Of a DNA stretch of 64,000 bases, positions 1 to 8,934 are shown in pieces. A program made the position numbers and the translations under genes. The DNA comes from Aurantibrevibacter sp041747755. Lineage in GTDB: Bacteria > Bacteroidota > Bacteroidia > Flavobacteriales > Flavobacteriaceae. Each line of letters starts with the position of its first letter. Within the stretch, counting starts at the first letter, position 1. Under the pieces are notes generated by a model. That model had not been told where the DNA came from and searched no databases. It worked only from the letters and a program-made list of their open reading frames with translations. The DNA is taken from NCBI GenBank assembly GCA_041747755.1, contig JBGTEN010000158.1, forward strand, positions 3,777-67,776. Direction: 5' to 3'.

Positions 1-458
1 ACCACACTAAACTCGGATTCCAGATCTTTTTGGGCAATAAAAGAATTTACCATGCGATCTGCCTCCAAATCTAAAGCCCAATTTAAATTGTCTTCTGTGG
101 CATTGAAGGTCTCATAATAATTTGTTCGATCATAATAGGTGGTACCGTTTGGTCTTGCTCCCCGTGCACTCAATTCTTTTGGGATATCAGGATGATTTGT
201 TGAACCTTTAAACAAAAGGTGCTCTAATAAGTGCGCCATTCCTTTCTCACCATAGCCTTCATGTCTTGAGCCCACCAGATAAGTAATGTTTACAGTTATG
301 GTCTGAGCCGAATTGTCAGGGAATAAGAGCACTTTTAGGCCATTGTCCATTTGGTGCTCTGTAATTCCTTCAACAGAGGCGGTTTGGGTGTGTTGCCCCA
401 ATAGTAGATTACTAACTACAAAGGCAATACAAAGTGATAATACAATTTTAATTTTCAT
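1..458 (-). CDS. M16 family metallopeptidase, N-terminal part (runs off the window)
   Basis: The reading frame starts with an ATG at 456-458 and runs off the left edge, so only about 152 N-terminal residues are visible. An N-terminal hydrophobic stretch ending near LLLGQ looks like a signal peptide. The inverted zinc motif HxxEH is intact as HLLEH at residues 76-80, inside the typical M16 context (VGSRHEGYGEKGMAH before it, LFKGS after it). A downstream stretch ALDLEAD fits the third zinc ligand region. The family is pitrilysin/insulinase-like; secreted Bacteroidota members degrade peptides in the periplasm. The remaining half or halves of the protein cannot be judged. Family call firm, substrate unknown. 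Confidence 0.9.
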   Translation of the reverse strand, partial: MKIKIVLSLCIAFVVSNLLLGQHTQTASVEGITEHQMDNGLKVLLFPDNSAQTITVNITYLVGSRHEGYGEKGMAHLLEHLLFKGSTNHPDIPKELSARGARPNGTTYYDRTNYYETFNATEDNLNWALDLEADRMVNSFIAQKDLESEFSV

Positions 459-766
459 TCTAACATTTTTTTGATTGATTGTTTCGAAAATACAAAATTC
501 TGAGGATAAAGTAGTTTAACCGGAATCTTAAATAAATTTTAATTATTAAGCATTAATCCTCTTAATTGGCGGGATTTAATTGATGCAGCGAAAGTAGCTA
601 GGATAAATTTTTTGGAAGCCATCTTTTAAATAGCTTAAAATGAATATTTTAAAAAAACAGAATGCTTTAACAATACATTATTTATTCTTCTATCTCTTTT
701 GTAGTATATTTGAATCGACTTGAAAATTACTTTTTTAGAAAGCTAACCAATTAAAAATATAGAATT
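459..766. other. Divergent intergenic region (308 bp)
   Basis: This AT-rich gap separates the leftward M16 peptidase gene from the rightward lemA gene. It carries a -7 type promoter box for lemA at 705-712. I see no credible open reading frame or RNA gene in it. Confidence 0.6.
705..712 (+). promoter_or_regulatory. Putative -7 promoter box for lemA
   Basis: TATATTTG is an exact match to the Bacteroidota -7 consensus TAnnTTTG and lies 54 bases before the lemA ATG. No clear -33 TTTG lies at the usual distance, so the element is supported on one side only. Confidence 0.45.
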
Positions 767-1327
767 ATGGTTTTACTTGTTATCCTTGGAATTATTGCCG
801 TTTTAGCCTTTATGGTTGCGGGAATTTATAATACGCTTGTTCGTTTAAGAAATCATAGAGAAAACGCATTCGCAGATATTGATGTACAATTGAAACAGCG
901 CCACGATCTTATTCCACAACTTTTAGGAGCGGTAAAGGGTTATATGGAGCATGAAAGAGGTACTTTAGAGGCTATTACAAATGCAAGAACCAGAGCGATT
1001 AGTGCAACCACAATAAACGATAAAATAGAAGCAGAACAACAACTTTCTTCGGCCATTCAAGGTCTTAATATACAAGTTGAAGCGTATCCTGATTTGAAAG
1101 CCAATCAAAACTTTTTACAACTACAGAATGAGATCTCAGATATTGAAAACAAACTAGCTGCGGTCCGCAGATTCTTTAATAGCGCTACCAAAGAGTTAAA
1201 TATAGCAGTTCAAAAATTTCCAAATAATTTCTTTGCCGGAATGTTCGGATTTAAAACAGAGCCTATGTTTGATTTGGGCGTGGTACAGAGAGATCAATTA
1301 GACAAGGCTCCGGAAATTAAATTTTAA
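767..1327 (+). CDS. lemA: LemA family protein
   Basis: The protein has 186 residues, the normal length for LemA. It has one N-terminal membrane segment (residues 1-22) followed by a helical domain with the family hallmark around YNTLVRLRNHRENAFADIDVQLKQR and RHDLIPQLL. LemA proteins are membrane-anchored helical proteins of unclear biochemical role, often next to M48 proteases, which is the case here: an HtpX-like protease starts 3 bases downstream. A joint role in envelope protein quality control is inference. The ATG start is supported by the membrane segment beginning at once. Confidence 0.95.
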   Translation: MVLLVILGIIAVLAFMVAGIYNTLVRLRNHRENAFADIDVQLKQRHDLIPQLLGAVKGYMEHERGTLEAITNARTRAISATTINDKIEAEQQLSSAIQGLNIQVEAYPDLKANQNFLQLQNEISDIENKLAAVRRFFNSATKELNIAVQKFPNNFFAGMFGFKTEPMFDLGVVQRDQLDKAPEIKF

Positions 1328-1330
1328 GTA

Positions 1331-2269
1331 TTGAAATTTATTGGGTTACAACAGCAAATTGCAAGTAATAATAGAAGGTCTGTTTTATTATTATTGGGCT
1401 TCCCTTTGGTTGTTTTGGGTGCTGTGTATGCCTTTATATATTTTGTAAGCTTTGATGAATATGGAAATTCTGATTCTGCCCTCACATTAGATCGATTTCT
1501 TCAATTTGCACCTTTAGTTTGTGGTGCAATCTTAATTTGGTTTTTAATTGCCTATTTCACTCATACCCAAATGATAGCCTTGGCCACGGGGTCAAAAACC
1601 CTGGAACGGAAAACCAATATGAGGGTTTATAATCTGGTAGAGAACCTTTGTATGTCTGTAGGAATGCCCATGCCAAAGGTGGCCATTATTGAAAGTGAAG
1701 CGCTAAATGCCTATGCCAGCGGAATAAAAGAAAAAGATTTTACCGTAACGCTTACCCGGGGTCTAATTGAAACATTGAACGATGACGAATTAGAGGGGGT
1801 TATAGCACATGAACTAATGCACATTAGAAATAAGGACGTTCGGTTATTGGTCATCAGTATTGTCTTTGTAGGGATTTTTTCTTTTGTTTCTCAATTGGCT
1901 TTTAGAAATATTATTTATAGTGGGAGGCGAAGTGATAAGGACACGGGCAAGATTATTTTTCTTATACTTGTTATCTCAACTATTGCCTATTTTTTTACAC
2001 TTCTTTTTCGCTTTTCTTTGAGTAGGAGCAGAGAGTATTTGGCTGATAGCGGTGCAGCCGAAATGACCAGGAAACCTTGGGCTCTTGCCTCAGCTCTAAA
2101 GAAAATAGCACCCAATCATCACGTAAAAGTAAAAAGTGAAGATGTACAGTATCTTTTTATTGAAAATACCCCTAAGGACAATACCGTAAATTTTTTAGGA
2201 GTTTTAGGCGGACTATTTGCTACCCACCCGCCCATAGACAAGCGAATTACTTTTTTAGAGCAGTTTTAA
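1331..2269 (+). CDS. M48 family membrane metalloprotease (HtpX-like)
   Basis: This 312-residue protein has about four membrane segments (near 18-38, 60-77, 170-190 and 208-228). The zinc-protease motif is HELMH at residues 160-164, and the third ligand lies in the RSREYLADS motif typical of M48B. The start codon is TTG, only 3 bases after the lemA stop; no better ATG precedes the first membrane segment. HtpX-type proteases cleave damaged membrane proteins from the cytoplasmic side. The tight spacing to lemA and to the two small genes after it suggests one transcript. Confidence 0.93.
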   Translation: MKFIGLQQQIASNNRRSVLLLLGFPLVVLGAVYAFIYFVSFDEYGNSDSALTLDRFLQFAPLVCGAILIWFLIAYFTHTQMIALATGSKTLERKTNMRVYNLVENLCMSVGMPMPKVAIIESEALNAYASGIKEKDFTVTLTRGLIETLNDDELEGVIAHELMHIRNKDVRLLVISIVFVGIFSFVSQLAFRNIIYSGRRSDKDTGKIIFLILVISTIAYFFTLLFRFSLSRSREYLADSGAAEMTRKPWALASALKKIAPNHHVKVKSEDVQYLFIENTPKDNTVNFLGVLGGLFATHPPIDKRITFLEQF

Positions 2270-2305
2270 TGAGTACTAGGTAGCGGTAGTTTAAAATTAT
2301 TTTTT

Positions 2306-2608
2306 TTGGGAACAACAATTAAATGTTATAAGTGTGGCACATATACCGTTGATTCGGACTATTGCAGTTCTTGCAATACCTTGATAAACCATGCTAAAAG
2401 AAGAGCATTAGAACGAAGCGTTGCCGAAAAACGAAGAACTGAAATACAAAAAGAGGAAGCTAAAGAAACAGATGCGTTTATAGAGAAGTACCGAAATCAC
2501 AAGTATCTTATTGTACGTTTTTTTGCGGGAATAGTTTACTATGTCTGGGTGGTTGTAATGGCGATTGGAGCTTTTATTGCTTGGTTGGTTTCAATGATTG
2601 CAGCATGA
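2306..2608 (+). CDS. Small zinc-ribbon membrane protein
   Basis: The 100-residue product begins with a four-cysteine zinc ribbon (C7, C10, C20, C23), continues with a charged helix rich in Arg, Lys and Glu (about 28-65), and ends in a hydrophobic membrane segment (70-98). The start is a TTG; no ATG exists between the upstream stop and the zinc ribbon. I do not recognise a named family. Position after lemA and the M48 protease suggests an accessory role, for example as an adaptor. Its last codons overlap the next gene by 4 bases (ATGA). Confidence 0.7.
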   Translation: MGTTIKCYKCGTYTVDSDYCSSCNTLINHAKRRALERSVAEKRRTEIQKEEAKETDAFIEKYRNHKYLIVRFFAGIVYYVWVVVMAIGAFIAWLVSMIAA

Positions 2609-2961
2609 GAACATTGGTGAACCCTATTTTCCTCGGTTACTTTGTTTTGGCCTCTGCAGTCTATATGGCCGGTTGGATGCAAATAAGTTTACCCAACTGG
2701 ATTTCTTTTTATCTCAACGATTTTTTATGTATGCCTCTTGTTTTTACCTGTATTTTGGCGGTTATAAGACACTTTAAGGCAGACCCGAACTATCAGCTTC
2801 CCGTTTTTTCAATACTATCTTTAACTAGTTATTACATCTGGTTTTTTGAAATATATTTACCAAAGCACAACCTAAGATATACAGCAGATTTGCTAGATGC
2901 CTTGCTCTACTGCATAGGTTCATTTCTTTTCTACATAGCGCAAAAGCGACAAATAATATAA
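2605..2961 (+). CDS. Small membrane protein of unknown function
   Basis: This 118-residue protein has three to four hydrophobic segments and no catalytic motif that I can see. I place the start at the ATG overlapping the stop of the zinc-ribbon gene (ATGA), which implies translational coupling; an in-frame TTG at 2581 would lengthen it by 8 residues but would lie inside the upstream gene. It is the last gene of the lemA group and converges on the oxidoreductase gene that follows. Confidence 0.65.
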   Translation: MRTLVNPIFLGYFVLASAVYMAGWMQISLPNWISFYLNDFLCMPLVFTCILAVIRHFKADPNYQLPVFSILSLTSYYIWFFEIYLPKHNLRYTADLLDALLYCIGSFLFYIAQKRQII

Positions 2962-3010
2962 AGTGTGCCCCCTTATTCAAAAAAAGCGGTAACAAAAGTG
3001 GGTCTTGCTT

Positions 3011-4099
3011 TTAAATCTTTATTTCACAGTTTTGAGCGACTGACTTATAAATAGCTTCTACAACTCGTATGTCTCTTAGTCCCTCTTCTCCGGTAACCAG
3101 CAGGGGAGAATTATTTAGAATGGCCAAAGCATCGTCATCCATTTGCTTGGCTTGCTGATTTTCCAATGGGAAATTGATTATTGTTCCGTTAGACATACTA
3201 CCATTATTGCCACCATAGGAAGAATGAGGCTCCATTTTTAACCATCCTTTTTCATAATTTACCTGCAGGTGATTCATCTGAATTCCAAAACTGGTTTGGC
3301 AAGAGGCTCTTGCTCCACTTGGAAATTCAAGTTGAAACATCATGGTTTCTTCTACTTCGTGATATATTTCTGGTCGAGTTGTAGAGGCTTGTGCGACCAC
3401 AGAAATGGGCTCTTCACCCGCTGCTAATCGTGCTCCTTGGAGCGCATAAACGCCCATATCACCCATAACACCGCCTCCAAGTGCCTTGTTTTGTTTCCAA
3501 TGGGTAGATCTGCCATCAAAATAGCCGGCCGCTGAAGTAATCATTTTTACTTTTCCGAAAGGTTTTTCCTTAGCCACATTCATATAGGCTTGAATGTTTG
3601 GATCGTGCTGACAGCGATAACCAATAGCTAATTTTACCTTATTATCGGCACAGGCTTTAATCATTGCCTCACAATCTGCAACGGAAGGTGCCATGGGTTT
3701 TTCACACCAGACATGTTTACCTGCTTTAGCCGCTCTGATGGTATATTCTGCATGCATTGATGGAGGTAGTACAACATAGACAACATCAAAATCAGGATTG
3801 TTGGCAATTTTGTCAAAATTGGAATAATTATATACATTCTTTTCTTTTATACCATACTTTTCTTGCCATACCGGAATCTTTTCCGGGCTGCCTGTTACAA
3901 TCCCTCGTAACTCGCAGTGTTCGGTCAATTGCAAAGCCGGAGCCAACAAATCTGTACTGTAATACCCTAGACCAACAAGAGCGATTCCTAATTTAGCCTT
4001 TTGTGGCCTATTGGAAGATAGCACAATTTGCGGAGCTATAGAAGTGGCGGCGGCTAGTATTCCCATTTTTTGGATAAAGGTTCTTCTTTGTTTTTCCAT
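3011..4099 (-). CDS. Gfo/Idh/MocA family oxidoreductase with Tat-type signal
   Basis: The N-terminus has a twin-arginine motif RRTFIQK (residues 5-11) followed by a hydrophobic stretch, so export by the Tat system with bound NAD(P) is likely. The Rossmann motif GLGYYS (43-48) and the family EKP motif (CEKP, 132-135) are present, and the length of 362 residues is normal. Substrates in this family are sugars or sugar derivatives and cannot be assigned here. A second gene of the same type with the same layout lies at 42817-43959. The gene is transcribed alone. Confidence 0.9.
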   Translation of the reverse strand: MEKQRRTFIQKMGILAAATSIAPQIVLSSNRPQKAKLGIALVGLGYYSTDLLAPALQLTEHCELRGIVTGSPEKIPVWQEKYGIKEKNVYNYSNFDKIANNPDFDVVYVVLPPSMHAEYTIRAAKAGKHVWCEKPMAPSVADCEAMIKACADNKVKLAIGYRCQHDPNIQAYMNVAKEKPFGKVKMITSAAGYFDGRSTHWKQNKALGGGVMGDMGVYALQGARLAAGEEPISVVAQASTTRPEIYHEVEETMMFQLEFPSGARASCQTSFGIQMNHLQVNYEKGWLKMEPHSSYGGNNGSMSNGTIINFPLENQQAKQMDDDALAILNNSPLLVTGEEGLRDIRVVEAIYKSVAQNCEIKI

Positions 4100-4284
4100 T
4101 ATTAAAAATTTAAAAATATTTTATTGTAGTAACACAGTTTTTAAAAACAATCCTTTTTGTGGAATTACTTTTTCTAAGTTTCATTTTCTAAAAATAGTAA
4201 AATTTAAACTTATAATTAGGATAACTCCAATATGCTACTCTTTTGATGCCTAAAACGTTAAACTAAAATACCCGAGGGCTGTAG

Positions 4285-6060
4285 TTATTCCATGGACTCT
4301 TTTATTTTATTAAGATTAAGGCTATTGGCCATGGCATTAAAAATAGCATAATAGGTTCCCTTAAGGTCGTATAGAAACTCATGAGTCCCATTTTCGGAAA
4401 CTGTTCCTTTTTCCATTACAATAATATTCGAAGCATCTATAATCTGTGAAATACTATGAGAGATTATAATTACGGTACGGTCTTTTTTAATGTCATCCAG
4501 ACTTTTTTTGATTTGTTCGGTTGCTATTGCATCCAAATTGGCAGTCGGTTCGTCCAAAAAGATGATAGGCGGATTTTTAAGAAATATTCTTGCAATTGCA
4601 ATGCGTTGTTGCTGCCCACCGGATAGGAGGTGAGCTTGGGATTCATATCCGTTGGGAAGTTCTTCTATTTGTTCATGGATATATGCCTTTTTTGCCGCCG
4701 AAATGATATCACTGTACTCCTTATCAGTACTTCCGTAAAGAATATTTTCTGCAATGGTACCTTTGAAAATGTGATTTTTTTGCAGTACTAAACCTATATT
4801 TTTCCTTAAAAATTTAGTGTTGTACTCTTTTAAATCAACTCCGTCCAAAAATATTTGCCCACGAGTGGGTTCGTAAAATTTATCCAACAGGTTAATAACC
4901 GTACTCTTACCTGCTCCGCTTAATCCAATAAGGGCTGAGATTTCATTGGGCTTTATCGTCATGTTTACATTGTGCAAAGCCTTATTTCCATTGGGGTAAA
5001 CAAAATCAACATTTTTAACCTCAATCAGGCCATGAATTTTGGAAGGTATGAAGGTTCCGGATGATTCTACCTCGTCTGCTTCCAAAATACCAAAGAATCC
5101 TTCGGAATAAATCAGCGCATCATTTACTTCATCATAAATTCTATGCAACTGTCTGATGGGAGCAGAAACGTTGTTGAACAATAAAATATGAAAAAGGATG
5201 GCTCCTATTGTCATTTGATCAGTTAATACAAAATACGCTGTAAGTACAATGATGATAATGACTCCTATTTGTTCAATAAAGCTTTTGACACTATCAAATA
5301 GAAAACTAGTTTTCCGTGTTGCCATTTGGTTTTCTGTCATTTCATATTGAATGGTTTTATGCCTTTCGGATTCAATAGATTCAATAACAAAGGATTTTAT
5401 AACAGTTATAGAATCAATTAAATTTATAATTCTGTTACTTTTTGTTTCCCTATAATTACGCATGTTACGGCGAAAACCACTTAATTTTTTTGCCTGTAAC
5501 TGGCTAATATAGAAATAGAGGGGTACAATAAAAATACCCACAAGACCTACGTAGAAATTAGCATAAAACATTGCGCCTAGAGCAACGATGGCGTTTGCGA
5601 ACAAGGGTAATATCTCTATAAAGAAATTTTGTACCAATCGGGTTAAGCTACCTACCCCTAAATCTATTCGGGTTTGTAACTTACCACTTTCGTTATCAGA
5701 AGAGGTGTAGAAGGCCATTCGGTAAGTGAGAATTTTTTCTACGATGGTTTGTGCAAAATCTCTGGAAATAAAAATTCGAAGTTTTTCACCATAAAATTTT
5801 TGACCAAACTGCACTATGGAATAGACAATTTCTTTAATCAATAGCACGCTGCTAATAATAAAAATAATATTAAGACCTTCACGCAATGGTGTTTTGGCCA
5901 CCATTAAATCACTTATAGAGTCGACTGTGTACTTGAGAATAAAAGCATTTACTTGAGCGGCAAAGGAGCCAATAATAGTAAGAAGAAAAGTGTAAAAAAC
6001 TAAACTTTTATACGGTTTTATATAGGGAACGAGTTTCTTAAAAAGTGAACTAATTGTCAT
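4285..6060 (-). CDS. ABC exporter, fused membrane and ATPase domains
   Basis: The first 310 residues carry six membrane segments of the type I exporter domain. The ATPase domain has Walker A GLSGAGKST (379-387), the signature LSGGQQQ (about 479-485), Walker B IIFLDEP (about 499-505) and a switch histidine in IIISHS. With 591 residues it is a half transporter that must dimerise. Candidate substrates are lipids, peptides or drugs; nothing in the sequence chooses between them. It has no close neighbour in the same direction. Confidence 0.92.
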   Translation of the reverse strand: MTISSLFKKLVPYIKPYKSLVFYTFLLTIIGSFAAQVNAFILKYTVDSISDLMVAKTPLREGLNIIFIISSVLLIKEIVYSIVQFGQKFYGEKLRIFISRDFAQTIVEKILTYRMAFYTSSDNESGKLQTRIDLGVGSLTRLVQNFFIEILPLFANAIVALGAMFYANFYVGLVGIFIVPLYFYISQLQAKKLSGFRRNMRNYRETKSNRIINLIDSITVIKSFVIESIESERHKTIQYEMTENQMATRKTSFLFDSVKSFIEQIGVIIIIVLTAYFVLTDQMTIGAILFHILLFNNVSAPIRQLHRIYDEVNDALIYSEGFFGILEADEVESSGTFIPSKIHGLIEVKNVDFVYPNGNKALHNVNMTIKPNEISALIGLSGAGKSTVINLLDKFYEPTRGQIFLDGVDLKEYNTKFLRKNIGLVLQKNHIFKGTIAENILYGSTDKEYSDIISAAKKAYIHEQIEELPNGYESQAHLLSGGQQQRIAIARIFLKNPPIIFLDEPTANLDAIATEQIKKSLDDIKKDRTVIIISHSISQIIDASNIIVMEKGTVSENGTHEFLYDLKGTYYAIFNAMANSLNLNKIKESME

Positions 6061-6326
6061 ACTGTTTTAGACCTGGATATAAGTGCTGTTCTCCGTAAAT
6101 GAATCATCAACAGTTAAGTTTTAATTCAAAAGGTTACAATTCACTTATCTAGTGAATTAAATTTCCGATTTCTAAGATAAGCATAAGATTTCTAGTAAGC
6201 ACGGTTACTATTGAAAAGCATTAACCCAAATTATGAGGAATGAGGAAACTTAAAATTTTAACCTTTAGAAATGTGAGCTAATTGGTTATTAGAAAATCCA
6301 TAGCTTTAGTTAACCTGTATCATTTC

Positions 6327-6770
6327 CTAAATAATCTTAACCTTGACTTTTAATTCAGCAATAATTCCAAGAATAGTAGTTAAGGTTTCATTAAGGTTAT
6401 CCTTTATTAATACATGAGGTATTCGTATGGTTGTAAAACCATTTCTATAGGAACACATGGCATCTTCCAAATCGGTTATCGCATGCTCAGGAGTAATCAT
6501 TTGGTATTCTGTATCAATTTCAATATTAAGTTTAACCCGTGAAACAGCTAGGTGAACAAAGCGTTTGCCATCCCACCATTCCAGCATAGGTTGTACGCCC
6601 GATGTTTTAAGAGCATAGTATAACTTAATGGCTTCTATCGGAGTTCCATTGGTAGATCTTAGTTTCTCCAAGCGGGAAATATGTTTTTCGCACAGTTCTG
6701 TACCAAATAGCGTTGTGCCCCATGCATGGGTTTCCGGATTTAAACTTTGTTTACATTCTATGCACTTCAT
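6327..6770 (-). CDS. Small zinc-finger protein with a DUF559-like nuclease fold
   Basis: The protein has 147 residues. The N-terminus holds a likely zinc site (C3, C6, C27, H30). Residues about 67-140 follow the pattern of DUF559/Vsr-like PD-(D/E)xK domains: a strand with IEID (83-86), then an aspartate-containing helix, then a GFTTIRI strand and an ILGII-type C-terminal helix. The first acidic metal ligand of that fold seems to be replaced (RFVHLAV where DUF559 has an aspartate), so nuclease activity is doubtful. No restriction or repair partner lies nearby. Fold assignment is inference from pattern only. Confidence 0.6.
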   Translation of the reverse strand: MKCIECKQSLNPETHAWGTTLFGTELCEKHISRLEKLRSTNGTPIEAIKLYYALKTSGVQPMLEWWDGKRFVHLAVSRVKLNIEIDTEYQMITPEHAITDLEDAMCSYRNGFTTIRIPHVLIKDNLNETLTTILGIIAELKVKVKII

Positions 6771-6995
6771 AAAGTATGCATTTACAATTTAGATTTGGGA
6801 ATAGTATAACCTGTTTTTTTTTCCAATAGTATGCAGGAACCTCTCAATACCCCTTTCTTTTAGATGAAATGCAATTTTTTAGATGAACGGCAGCTATCAA
6901 AAATTAGAATTCAATATTTGAGGATGTATTTTCTCTCTTGTTATGATAACCTCTTATATTTACAAAAGCCTTATGCCTCTATAAATAATTCAACT

Positions 6996-8195
6996 TTGAA
7001 AATTTTTAAAAACATCGGACCTGGAGTTTTAGTGGCGGCGGCCTTTATTGGTCCCGGTACAGTTACGGCCTGTACTTTAGCAGGAGTGGGCTTTGGGTAT
7101 TCTTTGTTGTGGGCAATGTTGCTCTCTATTATTGCTACAATAGTTTTACAAGAAATGGCAGCAAGATTAGGCATTATTACCCAAAGAGGATTGGCAGATG
7201 TTATTAAGGAAGAGCTTAAAAAACCATTTTTAAGAAACAGCGTAATAGCAATAATTATTGGGGCCATCCTAATTGGGAATGCTGCATATGAGGCCGGGAA
7301 TATTGGTGGTGCTGCCTTAGGCTTAGAGGCTATTTTTGGCACTTCGTTTTCAAATTATTATCCAGCTTTTATTGGACTAGTGGCCTTTTTGCTTTTATAC
7401 TTTGGAAATTATAAATTTCTGGAAAGGATTCTTATTACTTTAGTCGTAGTGATGAGCATATCTTTTGTGGTAACTGCTATTCTGGTAAAACCGGATGTTG
7501 TTAAAGTTTTAGCGGGATTATTTGTTCCGAAAATTCCCGAAGGAAGTATTCTTACTTTAATCGCGTTGGTAGGAACTACTGTCGTACCCTACAATCTATT
7601 TCTACATACCTCCTTGGTGAGTGAGAAATGGAAGACCAAAGAAGATCTGGGAGCGGCTAGAAAAGATACTTTTATTTCAGTTGCACTAGGGGGTCTGGTT
7701 TCCATGTGCATCATAGTTGCTGCCTCATCTATTGGCTTAAATGAAGTTGGCGGGGTGCTGGATTTAGCAAAAGCTTTGAAACCATTATATGGCGAGAGTG
7801 CCACCTATTTATTGGGAGTAGGTTTGTTTGCTGCAGGAATAACCTCTGCTATTACGGCACCTTTAGCAGCAGCTTATGTAGCCAATAGTTGTTTTGGATG
7901 GAAAATGGGGTTGAAGGACAAAAAGTTTAAACTTGTTTGGATGCTAATTATAGGTTTAGGTGTCTTTTTTTTATCATTTGAGATTAACCCTATAGAAATT
8001 ATAAAATTTGCACAGGTTGCAAATGGTGTTCTTTTACCTATTATGGCTATTTTTTTGTTGTGGGTAGTGAATAGAGATTCTGTTATGGGCAGCAATAAAA
8101 ATACCTTGCTTCATAATATAGTTGGAATACTAATCATTCTTTTGGCTATTATTTTAGGACTAAAAACCATATTTACAGTAGTTGGACTTTTATGA
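6996..8195 (+). CDS. NRAMP-fold transporter lacking canonical metal-site residues, coupled to pxpABC
   Basis: From the TTG at 6996 this is a 399-residue membrane protein with about 11 segments and clear NRAMP similarity around KNIGPGVLVAAAFIGPGT and VVPYNLFLHTSL. An in-frame ATG at 6864 would add 44 residues that look unlike the family, so I prefer the TTG. Classical NRAMP metal carriers have DPGN in helix 1 and an MPH motif in helix 6; here these read GPGT (19-22) and VPYN (about 197-200), so manganese or iron transport is doubtful. The stop overlaps pxpA by 4 bases, so a role in 5-oxoproline or related amino acid uptake is the better guess. A similar gene (ycsG) sits by pxpA in Bacillus. 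Confidence 0.88.
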   Translation: MKIFKNIGPGVLVAAAFIGPGTVTACTLAGVGFGYSLLWAMLLSIIATIVLQEMAARLGIITQRGLADVIKEELKKPFLRNSVIAIIIGAILIGNAAYEAGNIGGAALGLEAIFGTSFSNYYPAFIGLVAFLLLYFGNYKFLERILITLVVVMSISFVVTAILVKPDVVKVLAGLFVPKIPEGSILTLIALVGTTVVPYNLFLHTSLVSEKWKTKEDLGAARKDTFISVALGGLVSMCIIVAASSIGLNEVGGVLDLAKALKPLYGESATYLLGVGLFAAGITSAITAPLAAAYVANSCFGWKMGLKDKKFKLVWMLIIGLGVFFLSFEINPIEIIKFAQVANGVLLPIMAIFLLWVVNRDSVMGSNKNTLLHNIVGILIILLAIILGLKTIFTVVGLL

Positions 8196-8920
8196 GTGAA
8201 AAATGGAAAATAGATTTTAATAGTGATGTTGGGGAAGGTTTGGAAAACGAAGCACTATTGTTTCCCTATTTGAGTTCTTGCAGCGTTGCTTGTGGTGGTC
8301 ATGCAGGTGATATGAACACCATGAAGCATATTGTGCGGTTGGCAAAACAGTTTGATGTAAAAGTTGGAGCTCATCCCTCATATCCTGACAGAGCAAATTT
8401 TGGAAGAAAAACGGTTTCTATTCCGTCTAAATTACTTATAGAAAGTATTGAGGAACAGATTAGAAATCTAAAAATTATTTTGGAAGAAGAGCATATGGAG
8501 TTGCACCACATTAAAGCTCATGGTGCGCTTTATAATGACATTGCGAAAGACACCATTTTATCCAGAGTGTTTCTAAAAGCTATTAAATCATATAAAAAAA
8601 CAAGCTACGTATATGTGCCTTATGCGTCTGCAATCGCCTGCGAAGCGTTAACAAGTGGCTTTACTATACAATATGAAGCCTTTGGAGATAGAAATTACAA
8701 TAAGGATTTAAGTTTGGTCCCAAGAAATTTACCTCATGCTTTGATTGAAAAGCCAATCGATGTAATGAAACATATCATGAGGATGCATCAGGATCATAAA
8801 GTAAAGACTATTGAAGGTGATTTTGTAGAAATTTCAGCAGATACCTATTGTATTCATGGCGACACACCTACTGTTTTAGAAATATTGATGTATCTTTCTA
8901 AGCGATTTTCAAAAAAATAA
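8192..8920 (+). CDS. pxpA: 5-oxoprolinase subunit A (LamB/YcsF family)
   Basis: The 242-residue protein matches the LamB/YcsF family: DFNSDVGEG near the N-terminus, VACGGHAGD, VGAHPSYPDR and KAHGALYND are all family landmarks. PxpA works with PxpB and PxpC to open 5-oxoproline (pyroglutamate) to glutamate using ATP in the cytoplasm. The ATG overlaps the transporter stop codon by 4 bases (ATGA) and pxpB follows after 14 bases, so the four genes form one operon. Assignment is firm because all three subunits are present in order. Confidence 0.95.
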   Translation: MSEKWKIDFNSDVGEGLENEALLFPYLSSCSVACGGHAGDMNTMKHIVRLAKQFDVKVGAHPSYPDRANFGRKTVSIPSKLLIESIEEQIRNLKIILEEEHMELHHIKAHGALYNDIAKDTILSRVFLKAIKSYKKTSYVYVPYASAIACEALTSGFTIQYEAFGDRNYNKDLSLVPRNLPHALIEKPIDVMKHIMRMHQDHKVKTIEGDFVEISADTYCIHGDTPTVLEILMYLSKRFSKK

Positions 8921-8934
8921 TCAAAACATTATAA

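Noticed and set aside
2961..3011. AAAAGC/GCTTTT repeat as a terminator between convergent genes
   Set aside because: Six pairs across a loop of about 19 bases is too weak to claim.
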